A stretch of 64,000 nt of DNA from Cognatundibacterium curvum (GCF_014284235.1 NZ_JACOGD010000007.1:186001-250000); one strand, 5' to 3'; shown: positions 28,601 to 37,910, counted from the stretch's first letter. Numbers and translations: made by a program. The notes: generated by a model not told the origin, from the letters alone.

Positions 28601-29674
28601 TCAGACAACATCGCCGCATTGAGCACGATGACGCAGCACATGATCCATCAACACAAGTGCCAGCATCGCCTCTGCAATTGGCGTAGCACGGATACCAACA
28701 CAGGGATCATGTCGCCCAAAAGTCTCCACCATGACGGGATTGCCATCCTTATCGACCGAGCGGCGCGGGGTACGTATCGATGAAGTCGGCTTAATCGCGA
28801 TCGATACCGTGATGTCCTGGCCGGTCGAGATGCCACCCAAAATACCACCCGCGTTATTCGACAGAAAACCTTCAGGCGTGAGTTCATCGCCATGCTCAGA
28901 GCCTTTTTGTGCCACACAGCGAAATCCGGCACCAATCTCCACACCCTTGACCGCATTGATCCCCATCATGGCGTAAGCAATTTCAGCATCCAGCTTGTCG
29001 TAAATCGGTTCCCCGAGCCCGACCGGTACGTTCTGTGCGACTACATCGATTTTTGCGCCTATAGAATCACCGTCCTTACGCAAGGCATCCATGTAATCTT
29101 CCAGGCGCGTGATCAGTGCCTGGTCGGCGGTCGGTGCAAAAAAAGGATTGGCGGCTGTATGCCCCCAGGATTCCAGCGGAATCACGATATCACCCAGTTG
29201 CGTCATGCCACCTTTAAATTCAGTGCCGAACTTGAGCTTCAACCATTTTTTGGCGATTGCTGCCGCACCAACCACGGGGGCAGTCAAACGAGCGGATGAG
29301 CGCCCGCCACCACGCGGATCGCGTATACCGTACTTATTCCAGTACGTAAAATCAGCATGACCCGGGCGGAAAGTTTCAGTGATATTGCCGTAGTCCTTAC
29401 TACGTTGATCCTGATTCCGTATCAGCAGCGCGATCGGGGTTCCGGTTGTTTTACCCTGATACACACCAGACAAAATCTCCACCGTGTCCGGCTCCTGCCG
29501 CTGCGTCACATGACGTGAAGTGCCAGGCTTGCGCCGGTCCAGCTCCAGCTGTATGTCAGCCTCGGACAATTCCAGCCCCGGTGGACAACCATCCACCACA
29601 CAACCAATCGCCGGACCATGCGATTCACCAAAGGTAGTTACCGTAAACAAGGTTCCAAATGTATTACCAGACAT
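28601..29674 (-). CDS. aroC: Chorismate synthase
   Basis: AroC makes chorismate from EPSP with reduced FMN, the last shikimate-pathway step. The 357-residue protein begins [33 protein letters not shown] (family signature 1 from residue 12). It has [30 protein letters not shown] (signature 2 near 105) and near the C-terminus [22 protein letters not shown] (signature 3). It is transcribed divergently from the GGDEF-EAL gene, with 274 bp between the starts. It is full length and shows no anomalies. Confidence 0.97.
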   Translation of the reverse strand: MSGNTFGTLFTVTTFGESHGPAIGCVVDGCPPGLELSEADIQLELDRRKPGTSRHVTQRQEPDTVEILSGVYQGKTTGTPIALLIRNQDQRSKDYGNITETFRPGHADFTYWNKYGIRDPRGGGRSSARLTAPVVGAAAIAKKWLKLKFGTEFKGGMTQLGDIVIPLESWGHTAANPFFAPTADQALITRLEDYMDALRKDGDSIGAKIDVVAQNVPVGLGEPIYDKLDAEIAYAMMGINAVKGVEIGAGFRCVAQKGSEHGDELTPEGFLSNNAGGILGGISTGQDITVSIAIKPTSSIRTPRRSVDKDGNPVMVETFGRHDPCVGIRATPIAEAMLALVLMDHVLRHRAQCGDVV

Positions 29675-29948
29675 AATTCTTTTTGCAGTTCGGGTTAGTC
29701 GGATTGATGGGGCATTCTAACAGTGTTACGGTATGCCGCATGCACGCAGCCATTGGAAAACCAAGGTAGTCGTTGGCAATTTTAAAATTATTCGTTAATT
29801 GATGTCACTTAGGCGTAAAGAGTGTTTTATTATTGCCAAATAAAAAAACTTAAGACTTGGCTGGCATCGTTTTTAATGTCATAGTTCCGCAAGGAACGAT
29901 TTCAATCGCCCCCCACAGAAAAACGTCCAGTATGGAGCTGCATTTCCG

Positions 29949-32222
29949 ATGAATTCACCGATTCAATCTACCGAAGACGATCTGGTTTTCCTTGACGAGC
30001 CAGATCACGATGAGTTTTCGGCAGTTTCGCAGACCCAGGCGAGCTGGCGGATCATGATTATCGATGATGATCCTGACGTCCACTCGGCAACAACCTTTGC
30101 ACTGGGCAGCCTCGAAATACAACATCGGCCGCTGAGCTTTGTGCATGCTTACTCAGCTGCCGAAGCACGAGAAATTCTGCAAAAAGAAAAGGATATCGCC
30201 ATCATCCTGCTCGACGTGGTGATGGAGCATGAAGATGCCGGCCTGCAGTTAGTCAATTACATTCGGAAAACGCTGCAGCTCGCTGATGTACGCATCATTT
30301 TGCGTACCGGTCAGCCAGGCTATGCACCTGAAATTGACGCTATCCGCGATTATGATATCAACGACTACAAAACAAAATCCGAGTTAACGCGTACTAAACT
30401 GTATACCGCTGTCACTTCAGCTATCCGCTCCTACGAGCAAATCTGCTCCATCAGTGCCAGTCGCCGTGGTCTTGAGTTAATTATTAATGCCAGCACAGAG
30501 CTGATGGCGAAACATGGTTTGCAGAATTTTGCCTGTGGCGTTCTGACCCAGATTACTGGACTGCTTAACCTCGACACTGAGGGATTTGTCTGTGTACGGC
30601 AAAACCCGCTGGGCGAACAAGATACGGTCAATGATCTGCATATCATCGCATCAACCGCTGGCTTATCCCATCTGGTAGACCGTTCACTGGCCGACCTCGA
30701 CCGCCCAGCCGTGCTGGATCTGGTCAGCCGCTCACTGAGCGGCAAGCAGAGTATTTATGAAGCCGACATGACCGCGCTGTATTTCAATAATGCAGAGAAA
30801 AAAGACTTCACGCTATTCCTGGAAAACGGTCTGCAACTGAACGAAATGGACAGACGCCTGCTTGAGGTTTTCTGCGGTAACGTCTCGGTCGGTCTGGACA
30901 ATGTGATTTTGAATTCACGTCTGCATAATTATGCTTTTTATGATTTGCTGACCGGCTTAGCGAATCGCCTCAAGTTACTACAGACCTTAAACGAAACCCT
31001 GAGCTCACCGCTGAAGGAAAAGAGCGCACTGTCACTGATCGACATCGACCATTTTGCAGAAACCAATGACGCACTGGGGCATCAGTTCGGTGATTTACTG
31101 CTGTATGCGGTGGCGCAGCGCCTGTTCAACCATTTCGGCACACAATGCCAATTGGCCAGGGTCGGCAGCGATACGTTTGCGCTGCTGGGAGATCAGAATC
31201 TGGTCAATCCTGATACGATACTCAAGCTCTTTACCACGCCTTTCCAGGTCGACCATCAGGACGTGCAGCTATCTGCAACGATAGGTCTGATCAAACTCGA
31301 CGACTATGAAGGCGATGGCTCAGAAGCCTTAAAAGACACCAATATTGCGCTCAAACGTGCCAAGACTAATCAACGCGGCGGTTATGAATACTTTACCCGC
31401 AGCATGGGAGTGGAAATCCGGGAACGGGTTCTGCTGATGCACGCTTTACGTGCCGCTTTTGAACATGAGCGCCTGTTCCTGGTGTACCAGCCACAAATAG
31501 ACATGCGCACGGGTAAAGCCTTGGGTGCGGAAGCGCTGTTACGCTGGCGTACCGACGAGGGGAAATTTATTCCTCCGGATCAGTTCATTCCTATCGCTGA
31601 ATATTCTGGCCTGATCGTCGACATCGGCGAATGGGTGCTGCGCAGCGCTTTGTATGAACTGGTTCATCTGCGTAGTATAGGATATACAGAATTTCAGATG
31701 GCGATCAATGTCTCGCAAGCCCAGTTTTCCCATCCTTTGTTTATGCAATCCCTGCACAAAGCTTTGCAAGACACCAAGGCGCCGCCTGAGTTTGTAGAAC
31801 TGGAAATCACCGAATCTATGGCAATGAAGGACCCGGACTTGCTGATCAAAACACTGCATCAGATCAAGCAGCTCGGGGTCAATATCTCAATTGACGATTT
31901 CGGAACGGGATTTTCATCGTTGAGTCACCTGCAAAAACTGGATGTCGACAAACTCAAGATAGACCGCGCATTTGTCAACGATATCCAGCAAGATGCAAGT
32001 GAAGGCAGTATCGCCAAAATGATCGTCCAGTTAGGTCAAAACCTGGGTCTGACTATCATTGCTGAGGGCGTTGAAAACCAGATGCAGGCCAACACACTGC
32101 AAGAATACGGATGCTTCCTCGCGCAAGGCTATTTCTATGCAAAACCGCTGACTCAGCAAGACTTGCGTGCCTGGCTGCAGCAACGTGTGCAGCAACAAAA
32201 CCTGAGCGCCCATCAACGCTGA
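29949..32222 (+). CDS. Response regulator with REC, DUF3369, degenerate GGDEF and EAL domains
   Basis: A 757-residue cytoplasmic signalling protein. The receiver domain (about 33-155) has acidic residues D40-D41, phosphoacceptor D89 in ILLDVVMEHEDAG and the Lys in DYKTKSEL. A DUF3369 segment (about 165-330) follows. The GGDEF domain (about 335-490) has RVGSDTFALL in place of GGDEF, so cyclase activity is unlikely. The EAL domain (about 505-745) keeps GAEALLRW, ELEITESMAM, IDDFGTGFSSLSHL, LKIDRAFV and AEGVEN, as expected of an active cyclic-di-GMP phosphodiesterase. It probably lowers cyclic-di-GMP in response to phosphorylation. The cognate kinase is unknown. GGAG lies 11 bp before the ATG. 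Confidence 0.92.
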   Translation: MNSPIQSTEDDLVFLDEPDHDEFSAVSQTQASWRIMIIDDDPDVHSATTFALGSLEIQHRPLSFVHAYSAAEAREILQKEKDIAIILLDVVMEHEDAGLQLVNYIRKTLQLADVRIILRTGQPGYAPEIDAIRDYDINDYKTKSELTRTKLYTAVTSAIRSYEQICSISASRRGLELIINASTELMAKHGLQNFACGVLTQITGLLNLDTEGFVCVRQNPLGEQDTVNDLHIIASTAGLSHLVDRSLADLDRPAVLDLVSRSLSGKQSIYEADMTALYFNNAEKKDFTLFLENGLQLNEMDRRLLEVFCGNVSVGLDNVILNSRLHNYAFYDLLTGLANRLKLLQTLNETLSSPLKEKSALSLIDIDHFAETNDALGHQFGDLLLYAVAQRLFNHFGTQCQLARVGSDTFALLGDQNLVNPDTILKLFTTPFQVDHQDVQLSATIGLIKLDDYEGDGSEALKDTNIALKRAKTNQRGGYEYFTRSMGVEIRERVLLMHALRAAFEHERLFLVYQPQIDMRTGKALGAEALLRWRTDEGKFIPPDQFIPIAEYSGLIVDIGEWVLRSALYELVHLRSIGYTEFQMAINVSQAQFSHPLFMQSLHKALQDTKAPPEFVELEITESMAMKDPDLLIKTLHQIKQLGVNISIDDFGTGFSSLSHLQKLDVDKLKIDRAFVNDIQQDASEGSIAKMIVQLGQNLGLTIIAEGVENQMQANTLQEYGCFLAQGYFYAKPLTQQDLRAWLQQRVQQQNLSAHQR

Positions 32223-32300
32223 CTCTGCGCATTGCATACGATGGAGTTTCCCTGATTGGCATTCTATCCCCCGCTTTTTACTCCCTATCGCAATCTCGTG

Positions 32301-32349
32301 GCAAAGCAACCTACATTTCTTTAGAGTACAGACATGTAAGTTGCTTTGC
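32301..32349. repeat. Long hairpin ahead of the LytS-like kinase gene
   Basis: GCAAAGCAAC (32301-32310) pairs with GTTGCTTTGC (32340-32349), and after one mismatch TACAT (32312-32316) pairs with ATGTA (32334-32338), leaving a 17-base loop. No T-run follows, so it is not a standard terminator. It lies in the 178-bp spacer, 51 bp before the kinase start. Confidence 0.85.
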
Positions 32350-32400
32350 ACCGGATGTCCAGAGGCTGGATAGACCAGCGCCTTTAGAAGAGAGTAAATC

Positions 32401-33714
32401 ATGAATCCAAACACAGCAGACACGCTTAAAACACTACTCAGCGATTTCAGTGGCTGGCTGAGCCGTAGCTTTGATAAAACGGCAGCATGGGTAACCCAGC
32501 TTTCCTGGTGGAAGTTCTTCATTTTTGCGATTCTGCTCATGGCTGCAGGTGCCATCCTGCAAGACACCATATTCACGTCTGAAGAGAGTATTGTTGTCAG
32601 CAAAAGTCCAAGTAAGAAGAGTAAAAAGAATTCACATACCATAGAAGGCGATGCCAATATCGACATAGACGAGACCGGCATCCGCATCCGTAAACCCGGC
32701 GGCGATGGCAAAGGTAAGCAGATAGAAATCGACGAAAATGGGGTCAGAGTTTTGACTGAACCGGAAGCGATCAATTCATCTGGCATGCCGGCAACACCGG
32801 CTGCTCCGGCAACTCCAGCCACGCCCGCGCAACCGGGAGCGCATGAAATCAGGACTGGTGACGATATCCATATTAAGTTGCCACCAGAAGTCGCGCGTGA
32901 GATCAGCAACGAAATCAATAATGCAGTCGCCGATGCCGCCGATGAAGAAGTCAGAAGCTATAAGAAAACCTCATCAAAATGGTTCGCCAATTTTGTGCTG
33001 CTGGCCATCTTCGGTTTGTTTGGCATGAAGATTCTGATGGGTGGTAAGGTGCGCGCGGAAGAGAAAGCCAAAGAAGCAGGTCTCGCAGCAGAACGGGAAT
33101 CGCTGCTGCGCCAGGTCAGTGAAGCGCAGATGCAGATGATGCAAGCGCAGGTTGAACCGCACTTTTTGTTCAACACCCTGGCCTCAGTCGAACATCTGAT
33201 AGAAACCGATCCGCCGCGCGCAGCAGCCATGCAGCGCTGCCTGATCAGCTATCTGCGCGCGGTGTTACCACAAATGCGGGAAAACGCCTCTACCACCAAT
33301 CTCGGGCGTGAAGCTGACATGATCAAATCCTATCTGGATCTGCTGAAAATGCGCATGGAGGAACGGTTGAACATAGACTTTGTGATGCCGGAGGGTTTAA
33401 GAAGCGCGTCCTTCCCGCCTATGATGCTGCAATCGCTGGTAGAAAACGCCATCAAGCATGGCCTGGAATGTAAGGCAGAAGGCGGCACCATCCAGTTCCG
33501 GGTTGAAGTCGCTCATAGCAAATTGCGCGTCTCTGTGACCGATGATGGCCTGGGCTTCGGCGCTATGCCCAGCAATGGCACCGGACTGGGATTGCAAAAT
33601 ATCCGCGAACGCTTGAAATTATTATATAAAGAAAAAGCACAGATGATCATTACCCCTAACCAGCCTGGCGGTGTCTGTGTCACGATAGAAATTCCTTACG
33701 AATTAGCCCATTGA
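32401..33714 (+). CDS. LytS/AlgZ-type sensor histidine kinase
   Basis: A 437-residue membrane kinase of the His_kinase (PF06580) family. The first membrane helix is WWKFFIFAILLMAAGAIL (about 37-58) and the second is NFVLLAIFGLFGMKILMGG (about 198-216). The exported segment between has two similar stretches (NIDIDETGIRIRKPGG and IEIDENGVRVL) and an Ala-Thr-Pro linker. A short coiled coil leads to the phosphorylation site QVEPHFLFNTLASVEHL (His254). The ATPase domain has LVENAIKHGLE (N box) and DDGLGFGAMPSNGTGLGLQNIRERL (G boxes, from about residue 380). The partner LytTR regulator starts 7 bp later. The signal sensed is unknown. Confidence 0.93.
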   Translation: MNPNTADTLKTLLSDFSGWLSRSFDKTAAWVTQLSWWKFFIFAILLMAAGAILQDTIFTSEESIVVSKSPSKKSKKNSHTIEGDANIDIDETGIRIRKPGGDGKGKQIEIDENGVRVLTEPEAINSSGMPATPAAPATPATPAQPGAHEIRTGDDIHIKLPPEVAREISNEINNAVADAADEEVRSYKKTSSKWFANFVLLAIFGLFGMKILMGGKVRAEEKAKEAGLAAERESLLRQVSEAQMQMMQAQVEPHFLFNTLASVEHLIETDPPRAAAMQRCLISYLRAVLPQMRENASTTNLGREADMIKSYLDLLKMRMEERLNIDFVMPEGLRSASFPPMMLQSLVENAIKHGLECKAEGGTIQFRVEVAHSKLRVSVTDDGLGFGAMPSNGTGLGLQNIRERLKLLYKEKAQMIITPNQPGGVCVTIEIPYELAH

Positions 33715-33721
33715 ATAGCCT

Positions 33722-34480
33722 ATGCCAACCGCGATTATTGCCGATGATGAACGATTGATGCGCGACCAGTTGCGGTCGCGCCTGGAACAGGCCTGGCCTG
33801 AATTACAGATACTGGACGAAGCGAAAAATGGGGAAGAAGCGATACAGCTAGTCGCTCAACATCGCCCTGACCTGGTGTTTCTCGATATCCGTATGCCGAT
33901 TAAAACAGGCCTTGAAGCAGCCAAAGAGATAGGCAACCAGACCCACATCGTCTTCATCACAGCCTATGATCAGTATGCGATTCAAGCCTTCGAGCACGGT
34001 GCGGTCGATTACGTATTAAAACCTGCAGACCTGGAGCGCCTTGGTAAAACAATAGAACGCCTCAAGGCACGCCTACAGACACAGACCCAGCCTGCAGACA
34101 TGAGTCAGCTACTCGGACAACTGGCTAAGCAAATGGGTATTGCCAGCAAACCGGCGTATCTACAATGGATACAGGCCTCGATAGGTCAGGAGCTGCGCCT
34201 GATCCCGGTAGAAGAAATTTTGTTTTTCCAGTCAGATGAGAAGTATACCCGGGTACAAACCAGTAACTATGAAGCGCTGATCAGAAAACCGGTGCGCGAC
34301 CTGGCTGAAGAACTGGATCCTGCGCTGTTCTGGCAAATTCACCGCTCTACGCTGGTCAATGCCAAAGCCATTTCAGGCGTGGTACGAGATCTGCGCGGAC
34401 GTCATCTGGTGCAAATAAAGGGGTCAACTGAAAAGCTGGAAGTCAGCAGGAGTTTTGTGCACCTGTTCAAACAAATGTGA
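33722..34480 (+). CDS. LytTR-family response regulator
   Basis: The 252-residue protein has an N-terminal receiver domain (MPTAIIADDERLMRDQL, phosphoacceptor D55 in LVFLDIRMPIKTG, and the Lys in VDYVLKPADLERL). A short linker leads to a LytTR DNA-binding domain (about 150-250: IPVEEILFFQSDEKYTRV, FWQIHRSTLVNAKAI, LEVSRSFVHLFKQM). This is the AlgR/LytR architecture. It is encoded 7 bp after the LytS-like kinase, so they form a two-component system. Target genes cannot be told from the window. A terminator follows. Confidence 0.94.
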   Translation: MPTAIIADDERLMRDQLRSRLEQAWPELQILDEAKNGEEAIQLVAQHRPDLVFLDIRMPIKTGLEAAKEIGNQTHIVFITAYDQYAIQAFEHGAVDYVLKPADLERLGKTIERLKARLQTQTQPADMSQLLGQLAKQMGIASKPAYLQWIQASIGQELRLIPVEEILFFQSDEKYTRVQTSNYEALIRKPVRDLAEELDPALFWQIHRSTLVNAKAISGVVRDLRGRHLVQIKGSTEKLEVSRSFVHLFKQM

Positions 34481-34507
34481 GCCAGCCCCAGCCATGCAAG
34501 CAGACAT

Positions 34508-34537
34508 AAAAAAACCGGAGTTGACTCCGGTTTTTTT
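34508..34537. terminator. Bidirectional terminator between the LytTR regulator and pit
   Basis: CCGGAGT (34515-34521) pairs with ACTCCGG (34524-34530) with A-run before and seven T after. It serves the plus-strand regulator gene and the convergent minus-strand pit gene. Confidence 0.9.
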
Positions 34538-34538
34538 A

Positions 34539-35549
34539 TTACAGAATTTGCTTACCTATCCACCAGGCTATCGCTGCGACAAACGCAGACGCTGGTATCG
34601 TCAGCACCCAGGCCCACACAATATTGCCCGCAACACCCCAGCGTACTGCAGACATTTTTTGTGAAGAGCCGACGCCAACAATCGCGCCGGTAATCGTATG
34701 CGTGGTTGACACTGGAATACCCATTGCAGTTGCGATGAACAGCGTAATCGCACCGCCAGTTTCAGCACAAAAGCCACCAACAGGTTTCAGCTTGGTGATT
34801 TTCTGGCCCATGGTTTTCACAATACGCCAGCCACCAAACAAAGTCCCCATACCTATCGCCGCATAGCAAGACAAGATCACCCACATCGGTGGCATCGCGT
34901 CATGCGTACTGGAATACCCGCCAGCAATCAGCAACATCCAGATGATACCCATAGTTTTTTGCGCATCATTACCACCATGTCCCAGACTATACATGGATGC
35001 CGACACCAGTTGCAGACGACGGAACCATTTATCGACCTTCATCGGCGTGGAACGTACGAATACCCAGGATACCAGCAACATCATCAGCGAACCCAGCAGG
35101 AAACCCAGCAAAGGGGACAAAACGATGAAGCTGATCGTCCAGATCAGGCCTGAAGAAATCAGTGCCGCAGTGCCTGACTTAGCCACAGCCGCACCCACCA
35201 GGCCACCAATCAAAGCATGCGAAGATGAGGATGGGATACCAAAATACCAGGTCACCAAATTCCAGAATACAGCACCGACCAGGGCACCAAAAATCACATA
35301 ATGATCAATTGCCCACGGTTCTATGGTGCCCTTCCCTATCATCGCAGCGACTTTTAATTTAAAGAACACTATCGCGATCACATTGAAAAAGGCCGCCATC
35401 GCAACTGCTGTCTGCGGCTTCAGCACGCCGGTTGAAACGACAGTTGCGATCGCATTCGCTGCGTCGTGAAAGCCGTTCATAAAATCAAATAGCAATGCCA
35501 GCACAACTAAGCCTGCAATGACATATATGCTAATTTGTAAAGTTTGCAT
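34539..35549 (-). CDS. pit: Low-affinity inorganic phosphate transporter (Pit family)
   Basis: A 336-residue membrane protein of the PiT family (SLC20), which carries metal-phosphate with protons. It has about nine to ten hydrophobic segments. Both family signature repeats are present: FDFMNGFHDAANAIATVVSTGVL near the start and the later GHGGNDAQKTMGIIW. PSSSSHALIGGLVGAA and PVSTTHTITGAIVGVGSSQ are the paired repeat motifs. The DUF47 gene lies upstream with 114 bp between, the usual partner arrangement. Confidence 0.95.
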   Translation of the reverse strand: MQTLQISIYVIAGLVVLALLFDFMNGFHDAANAIATVVSTGVLKPQTAVAMAAFFNVIAIVFFKLKVAAMIGKGTIEPWAIDHYVIFGALVGAVFWNLVTWYFGIPSSSSHALIGGLVGAAVAKSGTAALISSGLIWTISFIVLSPLLGFLLGSLMMLLVSWVFVRSTPMKVDKWFRRLQLVSASMYSLGHGGNDAQKTMGIIWMLLIAGGYSSTHDAMPPMWVILSCYAAIGMGTLFGGWRIVKTMGQKITKLKPVGGFCAETGGAITLFIATAMGIPVSTTHTITGAIVGVGSSQKMSAVRWGVAGNIVWAWVLTIPASAFVAAIAWWIGKQIL

Positions 35550-35582
35550 GAAATTTACTCTGCTCTATCTGCTCTATATAGC

Positions 35583-35600
35583 GCCGGCAAAACTGCCGGC
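35583..35600. repeat. Perfect hairpin between the DUF47 gene and pit
   Basis: GCCGGCA (35583-35589) pairs with TGCCGGC (35594-35600) around AAAC. Smaller inverted repeats follow (GATCA/TGATC near 35604-35621). No T-run is present. It may tune the pit to DUF47 mRNA ratio. Confidence 0.7.
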
Positions 35601-35663
35601 CCCGATCAATCAATCCTGATCAGCCCGCAGGCTGACCGGTCAAACACTATCCAGGCGGGGAAA

Positions 35664-36290
35664 TTATGCGTTCTCTACAATAATGCCTTCGATGATATTC
35701 GCGACGTCTTCGCAACGGTCAGTCACGGTTTCCAAAATTTCATAGATCGCTTTGAGTTTGATCAGATTGCGCACATCAGGTTCGTCGCGGAACAGCTTGG
35801 ACATCGCTGCGCGCATCACATGATCCGCATCCGATTCCAGTCGGTCGATTTCTTCACAAATCGTCAGAATTTCGCGCGAGTTGTTCATGTTATGCAGCAG
35901 GCCTACGGCTGCTTTGACTTTTTCCGCACAAGCCAGGCACAGTTCAGCCAGGCGCTTGGCTTCAGGCGTGATTTCACGGATGTCGTACAAGGAGATGGTT
36001 TGCCCTGCATCTTCCAGCAAATCCAGAATATCATCCATGCGTGTGATGAGCTTATGAATATCATCGCGGTCTATCGGCGTGATAAATGTCTTATGCAGTA
36101 ACTCGATGGTGTTGTAAGTCACCGCATCAGCTTGTTTTTCTATACCTTCTATCGCATGAACACGGTTTTCGAGATCGTCGAAATTGGTCATCAAAGCCAG
36201 CATTTCTTTAGAACCTTTGACACACAAATCAGCGTGCTGGTTGAAAAGCTCAAAGAATTTGCCTTCGGTAGGCATCAAACGTCCAAACAT
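35664..36290 (-). CDS. DUF47 (PhoU-like) phosphate transport regulator
   Basis: A 208-residue, mostly helical protein of the DUF47/PhoU_div family (YkaA-like). Visible family features are FFELFNQHADLCVKGSKEM, EGIEKQADAVTYNTIELLHKTFITPIDRDDIHKLITRMDD (acidic metal-binding helices, from about residue 49) and EIDRLESDADHVMRAAMSKLF. Members next to Pit genes are thought to regulate phosphate uptake. It starts the DUF47-pit transcription unit. An inverted repeat lies upstream. Confidence 0.92.
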   Translation of the reverse strand: MFGRLMPTEGKFFELFNQHADLCVKGSKEMLALMTNFDDLENRVHAIEGIEKQADAVTYNTIELLHKTFITPIDRDDIHKLITRMDDILDLLEDAGQTISLYDIREITPEAKRLAELCLACAEKVKAAVGLLHNMNNSREILTICEEIDRLESDADHVMRAAMSKLFRDEPDVRNLIKLKAIYEILETVTDRCEDVANIIEGIIVENA

Positions 36291-36322
36291 TTTTTTCTCA
36301 CTGAAAATAGAAAATTACAAGA

Positions 36323-36346
36323 ACCAATTTCATGGATTCAATTGGT
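36323..36346. promoter_or_regulatory. Inverted repeat upstream of the DUF47-pit unit
   Basis: ACCAATT (36323-36329) and AATTGGT (36340-36346) form a perfect 7-bp inverted repeat with 10 bp between, 33 bp before the DUF47 start. It could be an operator or a leader hairpin; no Pho-box pattern is evident. Confidence 0.4.
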
Positions 36347-36403
36347 CGAAAACAAAAAAACAAAAAACAAAACCCGCGCATCTTTACATGATGCACAGCT
36401 ACA

Positions 36404-37795
36404 TCAGGACTCGCTGTCTCCGTAAATAGACAAGGAACCCACGTAATTATCAAACTTGGTGTACTCACCCAGGAAAGTTAAGCGCACACTGCCTATCGGA
36501 CCGTTACGCTGCTTACCGATAATGATTTCCGCCGTACCCTTATCAGGAGAATCAGGGTTATAGACCTGATCGCGGTAAATAAACATGATCACGTCCGCAT
36601 CCTGCTCAATAGCGCCGGATTCACGCAAATCTGACATGACCGGACGCTTATTCGGACGCTGCTCCAGCGAGCGGTTCAGCTGCGACAAGGCAATCACTGG
36701 GCAATTCAATTCCTTGGCCAGACCTTTCAGATTTCGGGAAATTTCTGAAATTTCTGTAGCGCGGTTTTCACCCGCTACGTTAGCCGACATCAGCTGCAAG
36801 TAATCGACGATGATCAAGCCCAGCTTACCGCACTGACGCGCTAAACGCCTGGAGCGGGCACGCAATTCTATCGAACTCAATGCCGGCGTTTCATCGATAT
36901 ACAACTGCGCCTCATTCATCTTCTGAATCGCATGCGTGAGTTTAGGCCAGTCTTCATCCGACAGCTTACCGATACGCAAACGGCTTTGATCAAGACGCCC
37001 AACTGAGCCCAACATACGCATCGCTAACTGCGCGCCGCCCATCTCCATCGAAAACACCGCGACTGGCAAACCGCTGTCAATGGCCACGTTTTCACCGATA
37101 TTCAGCGAGAACGCCGTCTTACCCATAGAAGGACGACCAGCAACAATCACCAGATCACCGGGCTGCAAACCTGAAGTCATCTTATCCAGATCAACAAATC
37201 CAGTCGGGACACCGGTAATATCATTCTGATTGTCACGGTTATACAGCTCATCTATCCGCTCAACCACTTGTGTGAGCAAAGGCTGAATTGCCTGAAACCC
37301 CTGTGCTCCGCGCGCACCTTCTTCTGCAATAGCGAAAATTTTTGATTCCGCCTCATCCAGCATTTGCTTCACTTCTTTGCCCTGAGGATTAAAGGCATTG
37401 CCTGCAATTTCATCGGAAACAGTGATCAATTTCCGCAATACACCACGATCACGCACAATCTCAGCATAACGCCGGATATTTGCTGCCGAGGGAGTATTTT
37501 GCGCCAAGGCATTCAAATAGGTCAGACCACCAGCCTCTTCCGCCTTTCCTTGCACGCTCAGTGCTTCATACACGGTGATTACGTCGGCCGGACGGGAACT
37601 GTTAATCAGTTTGACCATGCATTGGAAAATAATCCTGTGGTCATAACGATAGAAATCCTCTTCACTGATGAAGTCGGCAATACGGTCCCATGCCGCGTTG
37701 TCGAGCAACAAACCACCGAGCACAGATTGCTCTGCTTCGATGGAATGAGGAGGTACGCGTAGCGCGTCGAGTTGTGGGTCAGAAGCTGCTTTCAT
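36404..37795 (-). CDS. dnaB: Replicative DNA helicase DnaB
   Basis: DnaB is the hexameric helicase that unwinds DNA at the replication fork. From ATG 37795 it is 463 residues (MKAASDPQLDALRVPPHSIEAEQSVLGGLLL, family start from about residue 16). An N-terminal helical domain and linker lead to the RecA-like domain with LVIVAGRPSMGKTAFSLNIG (Walker A). LIIVDYLQLM is Walker B. VIALSQLNRSLEQR and SGAIEQDADVIMFIYRD are further helicase motifs. A TATAAT hexamer ends 7 bp before this ATG, which bears on the start (see findings). A terminator separates it from rplI. Confidence 0.96.
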   Translation of the reverse strand: MKAASDPQLDALRVPPHSIEAEQSVLGGLLLDNAAWDRIADFISEEDFYRYDHRIIFQCMVKLINSSRPADVITVYEALSVQGKAEEAGGLTYLNALAQNTPSAANIRRYAEIVRDRGVLRKLITVSDEIAGNAFNPQGKEVKQMLDEAESKIFAIAEEGARGAQGFQAIQPLLTQVVERIDELYNRDNQNDITGVPTGFVDLDKMTSGLQPGDLVIVAGRPSMGKTAFSLNIGENVAIDSGLPVAVFSMEMGGAQLAMRMLGSVGRLDQSRLRIGKLSDEDWPKLTHAIQKMNEAQLYIDETPALSSIELRARSRRLARQCGKLGLIIVDYLQLMSANVAGENRATEISEISRNLKGLAKELNCPVIALSQLNRSLEQRPNKRPVMSDLRESGAIEQDADVIMFIYRDQVYNPDSPDKGTAEIIIGKQRNGPIGSVRLTFLGEYTKFDNYVGSLSIYGDSES

Positions 37796-37802
37796 GGCGC
37801 GC

Positions 37803-37833
37803 ATTATACCTGCTAAATCAATTTCCCTAACAA
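37803..37833 (-). promoter_or_regulatory. Candidate dnaB promoter directly abutting the start codon
   Basis: The minus strand has TATAAT (37803-37808), with TTGTTA 19 bp further upstream (37828-37833). The -10 is perfect, the -35 and spacer are weak. Because the rplI terminator lies just upstream, some promoter for dnaB must lie between 37796 and 37911. Confidence 0.5.
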
Positions 37834-37910
37834 CACAAAACAAGCCGATTTGCGCTGTCTATACATAACAACAAAGCTGAAATTGTATAAATTATTTATT
37901 TGCAGAAAAT

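Noticed and set aside
32031-32918. A 295-residue minus-strand frame across the EAL and kinase genes
   Set aside because: It overlaps two real genes on the other strand and shows no recognisable domain.
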